A DNA stretch of 5,405 nt from Kiloniellaceae bacterium (GTDB taxonomy: Bacteria > Pseudomonadota > Alphaproteobacteria > Kiloniellales > Kiloniellaceae), in contig JAJFGM010000798.1 in NCBI GenBank assembly GCA_021776145.1, positions 1-5,405 of the forward strand. Direction: 5' to 3'. Positions 5,300-5,405 of this stretch are shown piece after piece (positions within the stretch are counted from its first letter, which is position 1; every line of letters begins with the position of its first letter). The position numbers and the translations under genes are program-made. The notes under the pieces are model-generated. The model was not told the DNA's origin. It made no database searches and worked only from the letters and a program-made list of their open reading frames with translations.

Positions 5300-5321
5300 G
5301 CCCTACACGCCTCCCTCGCCT

Positions 5322-5349
5322 AAGGACCCCGTTTCGGGGTCCTTTTTTT
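5322..5349 (+). terminator. Strong intrinsic terminator of the LdtR-like gene
   Basis: AAGGACCCC (5322-5330) pairs with GGGGTCCTT (5336-5344) around the loop GTTTC, a perfect 9-bp stem. It merges into a run of seven T (5343-5349). It starts 22 nt after the stop codon and marks the end of the regulator's transcript. Confidence 0.93.
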
Positions 5350-5405
5350 ATGGGCGATCCGGTAAATAGTCTCACCTCGAAAAGGGAGATGTCGCTTGGA
5401 GGGTG
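5350..5405 (+). other. Right edge, likely leader of the next gene
   Basis: No gene can be assigned. A Shine-Dalgarno-like GGAGGG ends the window (5398-5403), and a second purine run, AAAGGGAG (5381-5388), abuts an ATG at 5389 too closely to be its normal ribosome site. The likeliest reading is a 5' leader whose start codon lies just beyond the window. Confidence 0.3.

Noticed and set aside
5067..5375. A leftward frame of 102 codons across the LdtR-like gene and its terminator
   Set aside because: It runs through the terminator hairpin and is Arg/Gly-rich shadow sequence of the regulator gene.

Overview
The window is a GC-rich stretch of ordinary bacterial chromosome, most likely from an alphaproteobacterium. 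The evidence is the high-GC coding style, an LdtR-type MarR regulator of the kind known mainly from alphaproteobacteria, and a perfect TTAA-N7-TTAA (CtrA-box type) site in front of that regulator. Five protein genes are well supported and all lie on the + strand. There are no transposases, phage genes, CRISPR repeats or complete tRNA/rRNA genes.

Layout: (1) 1-463 has no recognisable protein gene. It does hold a compact leftward unit that looks like a small RNA gene: TTGACA at 203-198, a structured stretch of about 95 nt, and an intrinsic terminator with a seven-T run at 104-74. (2) 464-1126 encodes a Prx6-type 1-Cys peroxiredoxin behind a perfect TAGGAGG ribosome binding site. (3) 1127-1342 is a GC-rich spacer with a very stable hairpin, a 12-bp tandem duplication and a good sigma70-like promoter (TTGACA-16-TATCAT). 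(4) 1343-4553 is a three-gene valine-degradation cluster: isobutyryl-CoA dehydrogenase, 3-hydroxyisobutyryl-CoA hydrolase and 3-hydroxyisobutyrate dehydrogenase (mmsB). (5) 4554-4828 is a regulatory spacer with a terminator-like hairpin, an AT-rich 9-bp tandem repeat and the 17-bp palindrome GTTAAGC-AAA-GCTTAAC. (6) 4829-5299 encodes the LdtR-like regulator, followed by a textbook intrinsic terminator at 5322-5349.

The three metabolic genes carry out non-adjacent steps of distal valine catabolism: isobutyryl-CoA to methacrylyl-CoA, then (after a hydration whose enzyme is not encoded here) 3-hydroxyisobutyryl-CoA to free 3-hydroxyisobutyrate, then to methylmalonate semialdehyde. The hydratase and the methylmalonate-semialdehyde dehydrogenase (mmsA) must be encoded elsewhere if the pathway is complete. 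The peroxiredoxin and the LdtR-like regulator appear to be separate transcription units.

I do not see a large undescribed multi-gene system. The most worthwhile leads are the putative small RNA at the left end and the CtrA-box/palindrome in front of the regulator.
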